A DNA stretch of 33,426 bases from a bacterium (GCA_023666335.1 JAMPCE010000025.1:1-33426); one strand, 5' to 3'; positions 17,385-24,656 are shown, counted from the stretch's first letter. Notes: generated from the letters alone by a model not told the origin. Numbers and translations: made by a program.

Positions 17385-18769
17385 TGGGGTGGATAAGCTA
17401 AGAATGACTGTATGATAGGTTGGTCTGGATCTAAGCCATCCATCCCATTTATGAAGCCATCAATAGCGGCTTCTGTCCAAGCATTTTCGGCAGCAATATT
17501 GTCTTCGCTCAAATCATTAATCTGTTCGCGAACATCATCCATTGCCTGATTGACGATTGTACCTAGTCCATCATTAACCTGATTTTCTAATTCTTGAATC
17601 TCTTCGGGAGTAAGAGATACTAAATCTGAATAAAATTGAATTTTTCCGTTTTCAAAATCAGTTTCTAGTGCAAATAGCTGATCTGCGCTAAATATACCCT
17701 GATTCGCAAGTTGCTTTTGCCTATCATCATTCAGAGTGTTATAAAAATCATTTGCAATATCTTGAATAATTGCAACACGTCTTCTTAGTTCGTCTTCTGT
17801 ATCATTGCCAGAAAATAATAAATCTTTCCCGCTTTGCAAATTGATACCATTATCACGAATATCCTGTAATTCCGCTATCCTTTGATTGGCTTCATCAATT
17901 GACATAGAAGCATTTTGAGCGGCTTTATCAGCTTCCTTTATGTATGTATATACGCCCTCAAACGCCTCGTCTAACCCCTGTGCAATCTTAAAGTTGTTTA
18001 AATCTTCTTCGGTTTGTAACAGCTCTTCAAGTTGCTCTTTCGCAGTAATCCCTTTTGTGCCTAGCCCAAGAATAGAATTACCATTTTCGTCAATACCTTT
18101 TGCTAATTCTGGAAATGAGTTTGCAAGCTGTTCGTTTATATCCAGAAATTCTTCATATTCCTCTGTAGACAAGGAGATATTTTCGTTTGTGGAGAGGTTG
18201 ACACCTTTTGATAATTCATCATATCTATCTGCTAAGTCAGATACCACTTTTTTATGATCTGTGAGAGACTCGTTCATCTGTTTAAACTCGTCAAACAGTT
18301 CAGTTGTGCGCTCACGAGCCTTTTCTACTCTGTGAATGAAGTTATCAAGAGCTTTGGAAATAGCACTAATAGCCGCAGTTACAGCCAACATAATTCCAAA
18401 ATTAAGTGCCGCGTTGAATAAAGTTGCTTTAATCCTTGCAAAATCAAAAGATTGTCCTGTTTCTCTTAGATGTTGTTCTAATCCTTCGATAGAAGCATCT
18501 TGTTTTCTGATTGAACCGTCACTTTCTTCTAGTGTTTTGAAGTAGGATATAGTAACTTCATTACAATTTTTAATAGATTTTGAAATTTTGTCCCAATTTG
18601 TTTTACCTGTTTCAAAGTCTATAAATTTTGAAATATTTAAATCTAATTTTTTAAAGTCATCTATTGTTTCTTTATATTTATTTACATCTACTCTGAGTGA
18701 ATCAAATAATCCGCCTAGGCGTAATTTACCACCAGAAACTTGTGCGACCAGAATTTCTGTTTTTATTTC
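17385..18769 (-). pseudogene. truncated phage tail tape-measure-like gene
   Basis: A minus-strand frame runs from a stop at 18770 without any start codon or ribosome binding site. It reads coiled-coil sequence with a hydrophobic stretch (NFGIMLAVTAAISAISKAL), then long Asn/Glu/Asp-rich helices (QMNESLTDHKKVVSDLADRY, EEYEEFLDINEQLANSF). This is the style of a tail tape-measure protein. On the 3' side the frame continues antisense into the DUF362 gene as far as 17084, with low-complexity Ser/Pro/Arg composition that is clearly not native. The real fragment therefore ends near 17340-17390. Both ends are missing. No other structural phage gene is nearby, so this is a relic left by deletion. Confidence 0.65.
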
Positions 18770-18836
18770 TTATAACTTCCAATCATAAGAAAAGTATGGT
18801 ATTATATAATTAAAAATTTATAAGGGGGGAAATGTT

Positions 18837-19262
18837 ATGAGTAATGTTGTTAAACAATGTATGAGATGTAAACAAATTGGGTGTTGTAATCAAGATGCTA
18901 AAGTACACCTAGCAAATAGTTGTTATGGTGAATTAAAGGAAATAAATATATCATGTGATGAATTATCTATTATTGAAGATATTTCAGCAGACAAAAATTT
19001 TCTTCAAGCAATGATAGACTTAAAAGAAAAAGATATTATCGAATATAATCTTAAAATGAGTCAATTCAGAACTCAGTTAGGTCAACAGGAGAGTAGTAGC
19101 GCACAAAATGATACAACTCTTAGATGCCCATATTGTAAGTCCGCTAATGTTAAAAAGATATCTGGTATGTCTAAAGCGGGTAGTGTGGCATTATTTGGTG
19201 TGTTTGCGGCGGGTAAAGTCAGTAAAAATTATCATTGTAATCAATGTGGTAGTGATTTTTGA
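18837..19262 (+). CDS. zinc-ribbon protein of unknown function
   Basis: A 141-residue protein in AT-rich sequence, with GGGGGG 7-12 bases before the ATG and a TATAAT at 18805-18810. The N-terminus has a Cys-rich group (CMRCKQIGCCNQ), the middle is a charged coiled coil, and the C-terminus has a CxxC...CxxC zinc ribbon (LRCPYCKSANVKKIS and YHCNQCGSDF) separated by a small hydrophobic patch (AGSVALFGVFAAG). Similar zinc-ribbon proteins occur as phage or accessory genes. No enzymatic motif is seen. A separate -10-like TATAAT (19307-19312) precedes the next gene, so the two may not be co-transcribed. Confidence 0.7.
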   Translation: MSNVVKQCMRCKQIGCCNQDAKVHLANSCYGELKEINISCDELSIIEDISADKNFLQAMIDLKEKDIIEYNLKMSQFRTQLGQQESSSAQNDTTLRCPYCKSANVKKISGMSKAGSVALFGVFAAGKVSKNYHCNQCGSDF

Positions 19263-19341
19263 TTATCAAACAAATGTTCTGACTATACTTGTATTACAAT
19301 AAATAGTATAATATACCCATATTTTACTAAGGGGATAAATA

Positions 19342-19890
19342 ATGGATTTACTACAAGAATATAAAGAGTTATATTATAAAGAAATAGAGTTTGGCGATAG
19401 GCTTAATAATAAAATTACTACATGTATTACGTTTCTTACTATACTAGGAAGCGCATTAATTCTTTTGTGGACACAAATTAAGAATTATGAATTGTTTTGG
19501 TATACGGGAGTATATTTAGTATTTTGTATAATTGTTACAATTATGTTTTTTATCTGTATCGGAATGTTTTTTAAAACGTATTCAGGATATAAAACACAAT
19601 TATTTCCTATTAAGTCATATGCAATCCAAAATACTAATGTTTTAAATACTGTCGATCCAGAACAAAAAGATAAAGCAAAGGAATTATTAAAACAAAAAAT
19701 GGCAGAGCGATATATAAATGATGCAATACATAATCGTGAATTGAATACTATTAAGAATAATAGACATCGTAATCTTATAAAAATGATAATGGCAACATTT
19801 ATAATTATGTTTATTACTTTTTCAATAAATATTGTAATTGATTATTATGAAACAAATTATATAAATACAAATGTACAAGAAATACAATAG
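19342..19890 (+). CDS. 3-TM membrane protein, C-terminus cut by an IS
   Basis: A 182-residue protein with a short soluble N-terminus and three hydrophobic helices (about 28-46, 52-74 and 148-168). A charged, helical cytoplasmic segment of about 70 residues lies between the second and third. The arrangement recalls small SLATT-type or effector-like membrane proteins, but no motif proves this. The TAG stop at 19888-19890 abuts the IS. Removing the IS together with one copy of the flanking 10-base repeat lets the frame run nine more codons to a TGA at 21482-21484, overlapping the start of the 56-residue gene. The current C-terminus is therefore probably IS-made. Confidence 0.7.
   Translation: MDLLQEYKELYYKEIEFGDRLNNKITTCITFLTILGSALILLWTQIKNYELFWYTGVYLVFCIIVTIMFFICIGMFFKTYSGYKTQLFPIKSYAIQNTNVLNTVDPEQKDKAKELLKQKMAERYINDAIHNRELNTIKNNRHRNLIKMIMATFIIMFITFSINIVIDYYETNYINTNVQEIQ
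19878..19887 (+). repeat. left copy of a 10-base direct repeat flanking the IS
   Basis: AGAAATACAA occurs here and again at 21445-21454, just outside the other end of the IS. It is a candidate target-site duplication. This placement would set the element at 19888-21444, five bases larger on the left and four on the right than the inverted repeats alone. Confidence 0.55.
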
Positions 19891-20028
19891 GGATGAGCAA
19901 AACACCTTGATTGAGAAATAGAAATGGGCAGTCTGCTTCCATAAAGAGGAAACCGTAGATTTTATGGCATAGCAAAGCTGACGTAAGCCCGAAACCTACG
20001 AAAAAAGGTGCTATGAACTGTCTTTTAG

Positions 20029-21294
20029 TCATGCAGTCCGTTTGACTGTTTTCAGTCTGCGGTAGGACTGGCTGCCCGGCATAGTGACGGCGGCAACAGC
20101 CACCGCCAAAAGGCTGATATGGGCGAGCGTATTCAGGTTTGAGACAGAGTTTATATTCCGTACCCACATCCGCTCCTGACCCGTGTTTTTAAAACGGGAG
20201 TTATAACGTTCGCATTCCGTGCGGAGGGAATAGGTGCTTTTAAAATATCTGCTGTTCCTGTCAATGGAAAGGCGCAGGTCATCAGGGATGGTGATGTACT
20301 TCGTGCAGCCGCGGTGTTTCTTTGCGTTATAGAAATTTTTATGGCGGCAGGGACAGTCCGCATCCTTAGAGTTCTTTAAGGGGCAGCAGAATTTCTGGCG
20401 GGTACGGCTGTTATAAGAGAATTTACCATCTTTCCACATGGCAAGACCGGCTTCACAGACGGGATTCCCCTGCGGAAGGAGTTTAGGGTTTTTGGTATTG
20501 CGCCTGTTTAGTGGGATGATACATTCCCCGCAGTAAAGTTCTTTTACCCGGTTATAAATGTTTTTGACATCATAGCCTTTGTCAGCAAGGAAGGTACATT
20601 CGGTGATCGGGAGAAAGGCATGGGTATCAGCAAGGATATCCAGGGCAACGGCAGAGTCGTGGACTTGGGCGGTTGTGGTGGTCTCATAAAGAGGGAGACC
20701 GGAGATACAGTCTACAAGGACATGGTTTTTGTAGCCCCAAAAGAATTCATAGTTTTTTTCGTTTGATCGATTGGACGCGGTATGGACACCAAGCTTACAG
20801 TCCTTATCAGCCTTTGGCTGGTTATCGGGTTTAAATCTGCCGGACAGAAAAGATTTAGGATTATTCTGGGAGGTATTAGCGGCAACAGGGGTGGAATCCA
20901 GCCCGATAAAAGAGGTATCGACGATCCCGTCTTTTGCGAGGAGCAGGACTTGTGACTTCATGATGTCAGAGAGGATCTTATGATCAAAGTTTTTGAGGAA
21001 ACGGTCGAAAGTCCAGTAAGAGGGAAGCGGACGGGAAATATCAAAGCCGCAGTAATGGGCAATGAGGAGGTTGTTGTTAAGGTAATCGGCAAGGTCAGAG
21101 ATCATGGAGAAACTTTCGCATTTCATGACGATAAAGGCACAGATCAAGGCGTGGCTGGAAAAACCTCTCTTTCCGGTAAGCGGGTATTCCTGAACGAAAG
21201 AGAGGTCAAGGTTGAGAAAAAGGGTATCATAAAACTTAGCGGCAGGCTGGGAGGTAAAGAGACGGATATCGTGTAAAATTTCTTGACGGTAGAT
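20029..21294 (-). CDS. DDE transposase of the IS
   Basis: About 421 residues. The catalytic region shows FIGLDSTPVAANTSQNNPKS with the first Asp, FFWGYKNHVLVDC, then TFLADKGYDVKNIY with the second Asp. The late segment LRTECERYNSRFKNTGQE carries the probable Glu. Between them are Cys-rich residues (FCCPLKNSKDADCPCRHK). The frame is open from 21336, but no ATG, GTG or TTG follows the AAAGGAG site. Conserved-looking sequence (YRQEILHDIRLF) begins right after an ATC at 21292-21294, nine bases from that site. The first standard start is a TTG at 21147, which would remove about 49 residues. Either ATC is used or the original start has mutated. Confidence 0.8.
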   Translation of the reverse strand: MYRQEILHDIRLFTSQPAAKFYDTLFLNLDLSFVQEYPLTGKRGFSSHALICAFIVMKCESFSMISDLADYLNNNLLIAHYCGFDISRPLPSYWTFDRFLKNFDHKILSDIMKSQVLLLAKDGIVDTSFIGLDSTPVAANTSQNNPKSFLSGRFKPDNQPKADKDCKLGVHTASNRSNEKNYEFFWGYKNHVLVDCISGLPLYETTTTAQVHDSAVALDILADTHAFLPITECTFLADKGYDVKNIYNRVKELYCGECIIPLNRRNTKNPKLLPQGNPVCEAGLAMWKDGKFSYNSRTRQKFCCPLKNSKDADCPCRHKNFYNAKKHRGCTKYITIPDDLRLSIDRNSRYFKSTYSLRTECERYNSRFKNTGQERMWVRNINSVSNLNTLAHISLLAVAVAAVTMPGSQSYRRLKTVKRTA

Positions 21295-21360
21295 AACGAT
21301 CAGCTCCTTTCCGGGAAATTGATTTTGACAACTTAATTATACCATTAAGGGCTGATCGTT
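21295..21360 (-). promoter_or_regulatory. IS promoter region with start-sequestering inverted repeat
   Basis: AACGATCAGC (21295-21304) and GCTGATCGTT (21351-21360) are perfect complements. On the minus strand the downstream arm abuts the ribosome binding site and transposase start, and TATAAT (21341-21336) lies between the arms. A transcript made from this promoter lacks the upstream arm, whereas one read in from outside would carry both and hide the start. The -35 (TAGAAA) is weak. Confidence 0.5.
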
Positions 21361-21444
21361 TCTATAAATATGAAGTGATAAAGAGGTATGTCGTGTATCG
21401 CAAATCTGCATAAATACTAAATGTATGGAGTTTTGCTCATGGCT

Positions 21445-21454
21445 AGAAATACAA
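21445..21454 (+). repeat. right copy of the 10-base direct repeat flanking the IS
   Basis: AGAAATACAA, identical to 19878-19887. Together they read as a target-site duplication made when the IS landed at the end of the 3-TM gene. Confidence 0.55.
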
Positions 21455-21473
21455 ATAAACGGAGGTGAGATAA

Positions 21474-21644
21474 ATGTCAAATGAAGATATCATCAAAATG
21501 AATACAGATATCAATATAACAGATTCAAACGGTAATCCTATACAAGTTAATACCCAGTCGCCAGAATTTTTAACAGAAACATTTGCATGGGATGGGGTAG
21601 AATGTAATAGTAATTCATCAAAAAATATTACAGGAGATAAATAA
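21474..21644 (+). CDS. 56-residue small protein, homologous to the convergent 36-residue one
   Basis: The start is strongly supported by GGAGGTGAG 5-8 bases upstream. The protein begins MSNEDIIKMNTDINITDSNG, followed by NPIQVNTQSPEFLTETFAW, and ends in a Ser/Asn-rich tail with its only Cys (ECNSNSSKNITGDK). It has no membrane segment. Before the IS landed, the gene overlapped the 3-TM gene (ATG inside the last codons), which implies a coupled pair. Residues 4-42 align with the protein at 21659-21769. The family is not recognised. A ribosomally made peptide precursor, a small regulator or an antitoxin are all possible; no modification enzyme is nearby. Confidence 0.65.
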   Translation: MSNEDIIKMNTDINITDSNGNPIQVNTQSPEFLTETFAWDGVECNSNSSKNITGDK

Positions 21645-21662
21645 AGTCTCCTGTAATTTTAT
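21628..21662. terminator. terminator shared by the two small-protein genes
   Basis: TTACAGGAGA (21628-21637) pairs perfectly with TCTCCTGTAA (21647-21656), followed by TTTTAT. It overlaps the end of the 56-residue gene and abuts the stop of the convergent 36-residue gene. On the minus strand the stem is followed by TATTTTTT, so it can act in both directions. Confidence 0.85.
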
Positions 21663-21769
21663 ACCCATATTTCTAATAATTCAGGTGTATAGGTAGTTAC
21701 TTCGATTTCATTACCATTTTTATCTGTTAAAATAATATTTGATTTGATTATAATAATATCATTATTCAT
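21659..21769 (-). CDS. 36-residue small protein, homologue of the convergent gene
   Basis: It reads MNNDIIIIKSNIILTDKNGN then EIEVTTYTPELLEIWV. Aligned with the 56-residue protein it shares N.DII..K....I..TD.NGN.I.V.T..PE.L. and a Trp near the end, so the two are paralogues. A GGTGATG lies 5 bases before the ATG. The genes converge on one shared terminator. The shorter member lacks the Ser/Asn/Cys tail. Nothing in the sequence tells the function. This gene is short enough to be missed by standard gene callers. Confidence 0.6.
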   Translation of the reverse strand: MNNDIIIIKSNIILTDKNGNEIEVTTYTPELLEIWV

Positions 21770-21908
21770 TTTTCATCACCAATTAAAATTATATTTATAA
21801 TGTTATAATAATATCATAGTATATGTAACATAAAACGTACATATACAATAAAATATTCTCTCTTTACTAATTCTATTTCTAAGAGTGCCGTTATTAATAA
21901 AAATATAA

Positions 21909-22103
21909 CAAGAATTTACAATTAATGTAGAGGATATAACGCTTAGAGAATTACATGACCAAGGGTACATAAAAGACGTTGCAGGTTACGGTATAAGTGA
22001 TGTACATGCTATTATGATTGAACCCAAAGGTGAATACGCACTATATAGTTTTTTTGACAAAAATCAACTTGTTCTTCTGGCGTATAACCAAGTAACGACA
22101 TAG
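21909..22103 (+). pseudogene. C-terminal gene fragment, possibly DUF421 (YetF)-like
   Basis: An open frame of 64 codons without a start codon or ribosome binding site. It encodes INVEDITLRELHDQGYIKDV, then GISDVHAIMIEPKGEYALYS, and ends at TAG 22101. The pattern of a helix (LRELHDQGY), the turn D/ISDV and strand AIMIEPKGEY resembles the soluble C-terminal domain of YetF/DUF421 membrane proteins, in which a line like Y-A-I-L-E-x-x-G recurs. The membrane part is absent. The assignment is tentative, but the lack of a 5' end makes it a relic. Confidence 0.4.
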
Positions 22104-22214
22104 ACATTAGAATTACCTCACATTCTGGAGAAAAATAAACAAATGTTCCATCTACACTCGTCCTCAGAAGTGTGGTATGATTGATTATATTAAAATATTA
22201 TGGAGTCAATAGCC

Positions 22215-22904
22215 ATGCCTACAAAAGAAATCAGCGCAGAAGATTTTATAAACCAACTGTCAGACAAAGGAAAATCAATTGTTAATGAATATCTATCAAA
22301 CTTCAAGAAAAAGAAGTCTTTTAAAGTATTCTATTCTGATCATTCATATGTAAAGTATAGCAATCCTGAACAATATCTAATCTTTGTTAATGCTAATGAT
22401 GCTGATAATATTGAATATAATTTTATGCACGAATTTTTCCACTGCGTTCAGCATGAGGATGATTTTCCAAGTGTATACGCAAAACATGAAGAATATCAGC
22501 AATTTGCAAATGAATTAAGTTCATATATTTTAGATTTTAATGTTAATCATATGCTGAGTGAGTATTTATATGTGAATCAAGAAGAAAATATTTATAATCT
22601 ATATAATAAATTATATAAATATTTTTCATCGATTAATTCCAATATGATACGCAAACAAGATATTATATTTGAGATTTCTGTGGCAATGGCATTAACAGCA
22701 TTATCGTTTTCTACATTAAGTAATAGTAAATTGAAAAAAATACTATCACTTGTTAAAAATGGCAATGGCAAAATATACCATATATACAAATCGTTTTACC
22801 AAATTATCAAAACAAATGATTTTAACGCAAAAGAAGGTATCAATAAAATTTTTTGTGAATTAATCAATATCATACATTTTGAAAATCACTTAACGATATA
22901 TTAG
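22215..22904 (+). CDS. putative zinc metallopeptidase with HEFFH motif
   Basis: A 229-residue protein. ATG 22200 has no ribosome binding site, whereas 22215 has GGAG 9 bases ahead, so it is preferred. The zinc motif is in YNFMHEFFHCVQHEDD, with H72, E73 and H76 fitting HExxH. A third ligand could be a Glu or His in the segment KHEEYQQFANELSSYI about 20 residues later. The C-terminal half is helical, with a weakly hydrophobic stretch (VAMALTALSFSTL). The family is unknown; the compact zincin resembles phage or ImmA/IrrE-like peptidases only in its motif. The last codons overlap the convergent 58-residue gene by 15 bases. Confidence 0.6.
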   Translation: MPTKEISAEDFINQLSDKGKSIVNEYLSNFKKKKSFKVFYSDHSYVKYSNPEQYLIFVNANDADNIEYNFMHEFFHCVQHEDDFPSVYAKHEEYQQFANELSSYILDFNVNHMLSEYLYVNQEENIYNLYNKLYKYFSSINSNMIRKQDIIFEISVAMALTALSFSTLSNSKLKKILSLVKNGNGKIYHIYKSFYQIIKTNDFNAKEGINKIFCELINIIHFENHLTIY

Positions 22905-23066
22905 TGATTTGAAAATCATACGCATTGCTATTTCAGCTTTGCCCTCTTCGATAGCCAAATAAATTTCTTCATCAGATATTTTCTCTGGCAATTGGGCATC
23001 TAATTTTCCGTAGTACTCATTTGTAAAATCGTTTTTGCCAAGTACAATGTTACTAATATTACACAT
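22890..23066 (-). CDS. 58-residue hypothetical protein
   Basis: On the minus strand, AAAGGTGAT lies 5-8 bases before an ATG at 23066. The protein begins MCNISNIVLGKNDFTNEYYG, has the acidic middle LPEKISDEEIYLAIEEGK, and ends in EIAMRMIFKSLIYR. It is soluble and helical. Coding is supported by the strong ribosome binding site, plausible codon use, and the tail-to-tail overlap with the metallopeptidase gene. The family is not recognised. It may be co-transcribed with the 61-residue gene just upstream at 23101-23286. Confidence 0.55.
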   Translation of the reverse strand: MCNISNIVLGKNDFTNEYYGKLDAQLPEKISDEEIYLAIEEGKAEIAMRMIFKSLIYR

Positions 23067-23100
23067 TATAAAATCACCTTTCTTTTTGGAAATACTTAGA

Positions 23101-23286
23101 TTAAAAGATTACTTCAATTGAAATATTATCACATCGTCCTTTAACTTGATCAATATTATTAAATTCTGCCCAAGCCTTTTCGAATTCTTTGCGAGCCTCT
23201 ACGACTTGCTTTTCGCATATTTGTTTAATTTTCTTTAGAAATATATTAAGAATGTGACTGATTTTACTTCTAAAAAGCAATAACAT
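23101..23286 (-). CDS. 61-residue hypothetical protein, phage-like
   Basis: On the minus strand from ATG 23286 (GGAGGT about 14 bases upstream, a long spacing). A basic, partly hydrophobic N-terminus (LLLFRSKISHILNIFLKKIK) is followed by a charged helix VVEARKEFEKAWAEFNNID and the ending CDNISIEVIF. The helix resembles short phage proteins with an EARKEFxxAxxxFNN pattern. An upstream in-frame TTG exists at 23313. Coding is plausible but not certain. Confidence 0.4.
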   Translation of the reverse strand: MLLLFRSKISHILNIFLKKIKQICEKQVVEARKEFEKAWAEFNNIDQVKGRCDNISIEVIF

Positions 23287-23382
23287 ATAATAGTGTTTAC
23301 CTCCATAAAGCAAGTTCTTGTGTTACTCATTTTACCTAAATGTTACAGTTTCGTAATCAGGCGGAGCAACAAAAACTGTTAA

Positions 23383-23472
23383 AGATTACCAAAATCCGAT
23401 GAACTTATTTTAAAGGCAAAATATTTTGGGTGTACCGTGGATTATCTGTTGGATTTGGAAGTGGAAGAGTGA
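23383..23472 (+). pseudogene. C-terminal remnant of an XRE-type repressor
   Basis: The open frame begins after a stop at 23380 and reads RLPKSDELILKAKYFGCTVD followed by YLLDLEVEE and a TGA at 23470. The pattern P....L.KIA.YF.V..DYLL is the end of a lambda-repressor-type HTH domain. Recognition helices and start codon are missing, so it is a relic of a phage or element repressor. Confidence 0.6.
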
Positions 23473-23473
23473 T

Positions 23474-23525
23474 AAGGTTATAAAAGGTTATATAAACTTA
23501 TAGAGGTTATATACAGTTATATAAA
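23474..23525 (+). repeat. five short repeats at about 10-base spacing
   Basis: The core GGTTATA/AGTTATA (one copy ACTTATA) recurs with its TTA at 23478, 23488, 23498, 23507 and 23517, every 9-10 bases. This is one helical turn, so all copies face the same side of the DNA. They follow directly on the repressor remnant. They could be an operator array, small iterons, or simple AT-rich slippage. Confidence 0.45.
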
Positions 23526-23569
23526 AGAGCCTGACCACAAAGCAAGACTCTTTAATATTTACTATATCT

Positions 23570-23791
23570 TTATAACGCTTTAAGTTGTTCTTTCCACCAT
23601 TGATATCTGCCAGAAACATTCTCACTGGAAGAAGTACCGCTCTGTACATATTTCTTATATTCCTCATTGGAGTCGTACTCGTTCAGGAATTTGTTGATAA
23701 GTTCAACTAACTTACTGAACGACTTTTTACCTTTCTTAACACTATATCCAGCCTGTAAGATCATAGGGATAGAAGTCACTGGAATTTTCAC
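23570..23791 (-). pseudogene. fragment of an unrecognised, probably phage-derived protein
   Basis: The reading frame encodes IPVTSIPMILQAGYSVKKGK, then SFSKLVELINKFLNEYDSN and a Ser-rich end GRYQWWKEQLKAL. The GTG at 23791 has no convincing ribosome binding site, and the frame stays open upstream (RGFDTAFNETEV) to a stop near 23835 without a start codon, so the N-terminus looks lost. It could be a stand-alone gene starting at the GTG. No function is recognised. Confidence 0.35.
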
Positions 23792-23946
23792 CTCTGTCTC
23801 ATTAAAAGCCGTATCAAAGCCGCGCGTTGCTTGTTAGCAATAAAATCTTTTATACAACTTAACCGATGAGTCACGTCAATGAACAGATAAGATGTATCCC
23901 TTTTCCTGCTTTTGTTAAGGGTCTGTGGTGAGCAGGACTTTTGAAC

Positions 23947-24426
23947 TCATACATCGCGTTGATAATCCTGCGCCGTTTCATATGTTCCGGCAAGATACAC
24001 AGAAAGATTATTTTGGTCGTCAGATAATTTTAGGATTCTTACAATCTGATTGTCCACAGTGTCTATACTTAAATGCTTATTGACAGTGTCTATTGTATAG
24101 ATCATATTTTCAAACATGGTAGCAGATATGATTATGTGGCAGTTTAAATCTTCCATCGGTTTAACGACAATAGGCATATCAATGTATTGTAGACCATTCA
24201 GATCAAAATTTACTCGATACAGATGACCATATGTTTTACCGCCGAATCCGCTAAAAGGGACATTACTTTTTTGGAGTTTGCCGCCTAACTTTACAAGCAG
24301 GGATTCACTTTTTGTCCACACAGGAAATAATGCACCCGTGTCAATTAGAGCAAGGCAGCCGGAAAACCAGTTCAACCGAGCAATTGGTCTTCTGGCTGTT
24401 TGGTTCAGTGATATATCTATCTGCAT
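23947..24426 (-). CDS. retropepsin-like aspartic protease
   Basis: A 159-residue soluble protein with a single aspartic-protease hemidomain. The active-site motif is CLALIDTGALFPVW (D29-T30-G31-A32), a flap-like region follows (FSGFGGKTYGHLYRV), and CHIIISATMF lies where retropepsins carry their second hydrophobic-hydrophobic-Gly motif, here Ile-Ile-Ser-Ala. With one DTG per chain it would work as a dimer. The Ser in place of Gly in the last motif is unusual. The ATG overlaps the upstream gene's stop (TGATG), so the two are translationally coupled. The substrate is unknown; self-processing or cleavage of the 76-residue partner are possibilities only. Confidence 0.7.
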   Translation of the reverse strand: MQIDISLNQTARRPIARLNWFSGCLALIDTGALFPVWTKSESLLVKLGGKLQKSNVPFSGFGGKTYGHLYRVNFDLNGLQYIDMPIVVKPMEDLNCHIIISATMFENMIYTIDTVNKHLSIDTVDNQIVRILKLSDDQNNLSVYLAGTYETAQDYQRDV

Positions 24427-24656
24427 CAGACAACACCTGCCATTCCTAATTGCAGACCATTATCAGTCGTGTACCAGCCTATGATGCCGTCTTTGCCGTC
24501 AATCTGCATTTCAAGCAATTCGTCGCAGGTTTTGTTGGTGTATGCAATTTCAGCAGACAACAACGTTACCCCATCATCGTTTTTGTAAATGGGATTTTTT
24601 AGCCCCAGCCATTGATTCGGGTATTGTATCGCCATTTGGCTGCATGTCAATCTCAT
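24426..24656 (-). CDS. 76-residue partner gene of the retropepsin-like protein
   Basis: It begins MRLTCSQMAIQYPNQWLGLK, then NDDGVTLLSAEIAYTNKTCD and ELLEMQIDGKDGIIGWYTT, ending in NGLQLGMAGVV. The start has AAGGGAG 9-11 bases upstream and its own promoter. The middle (a YPNQW-L-L strand, then an alpha-helical ELLEMQ) recalls DUF5678, a small family that I recall sitting next to clan AA aspartic proteases; this link is from memory and weak. One base (TGATG) is shared with the protease gene, so the proteins are probably made in equal amounts and may form a complex. Confidence 0.6.
   Translation of the reverse strand: MRLTCSQMAIQYPNQWLGLKNPIYKNDDGVTLLSAEIAYTNKTCDELLEMQIDGKDGIIGWYTTDNGLQLGMAGVV

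Larger units (their letters stand above)
19893..21440 (-). mobile_element. insertion sequence with a DDE transposase (IS1182/IS4-like)
   Basis: A 1.55-kb element bounded by imperfect inverted repeats: ATGAGCAAAACACC at 19893-19906 and its complement GGAGTTTTGCTCAT at 21427-21440, with 13 of 14 positions alike. It encodes a single DDE transposase on the minus strand. The base composition is markedly more GC-rich than the surrounding AT-rich sequence, consistent with recent arrival. The family assignment is from memory and tentative. Confidence 0.85.

Noticed and set aside
23474..23525. CRISPR array
   Set aside because: The repeats are about 7 bases with no unique spacers and no cas genes nearby.
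23871..23954. 27-codon minus-strand frame overlapping the end of the retropepsin gene (ATGTATGA)
   Set aside because: The overlap is suggestive of coupling, but the frame is very short and runs into decayed sequence. I could not support it as a gene.
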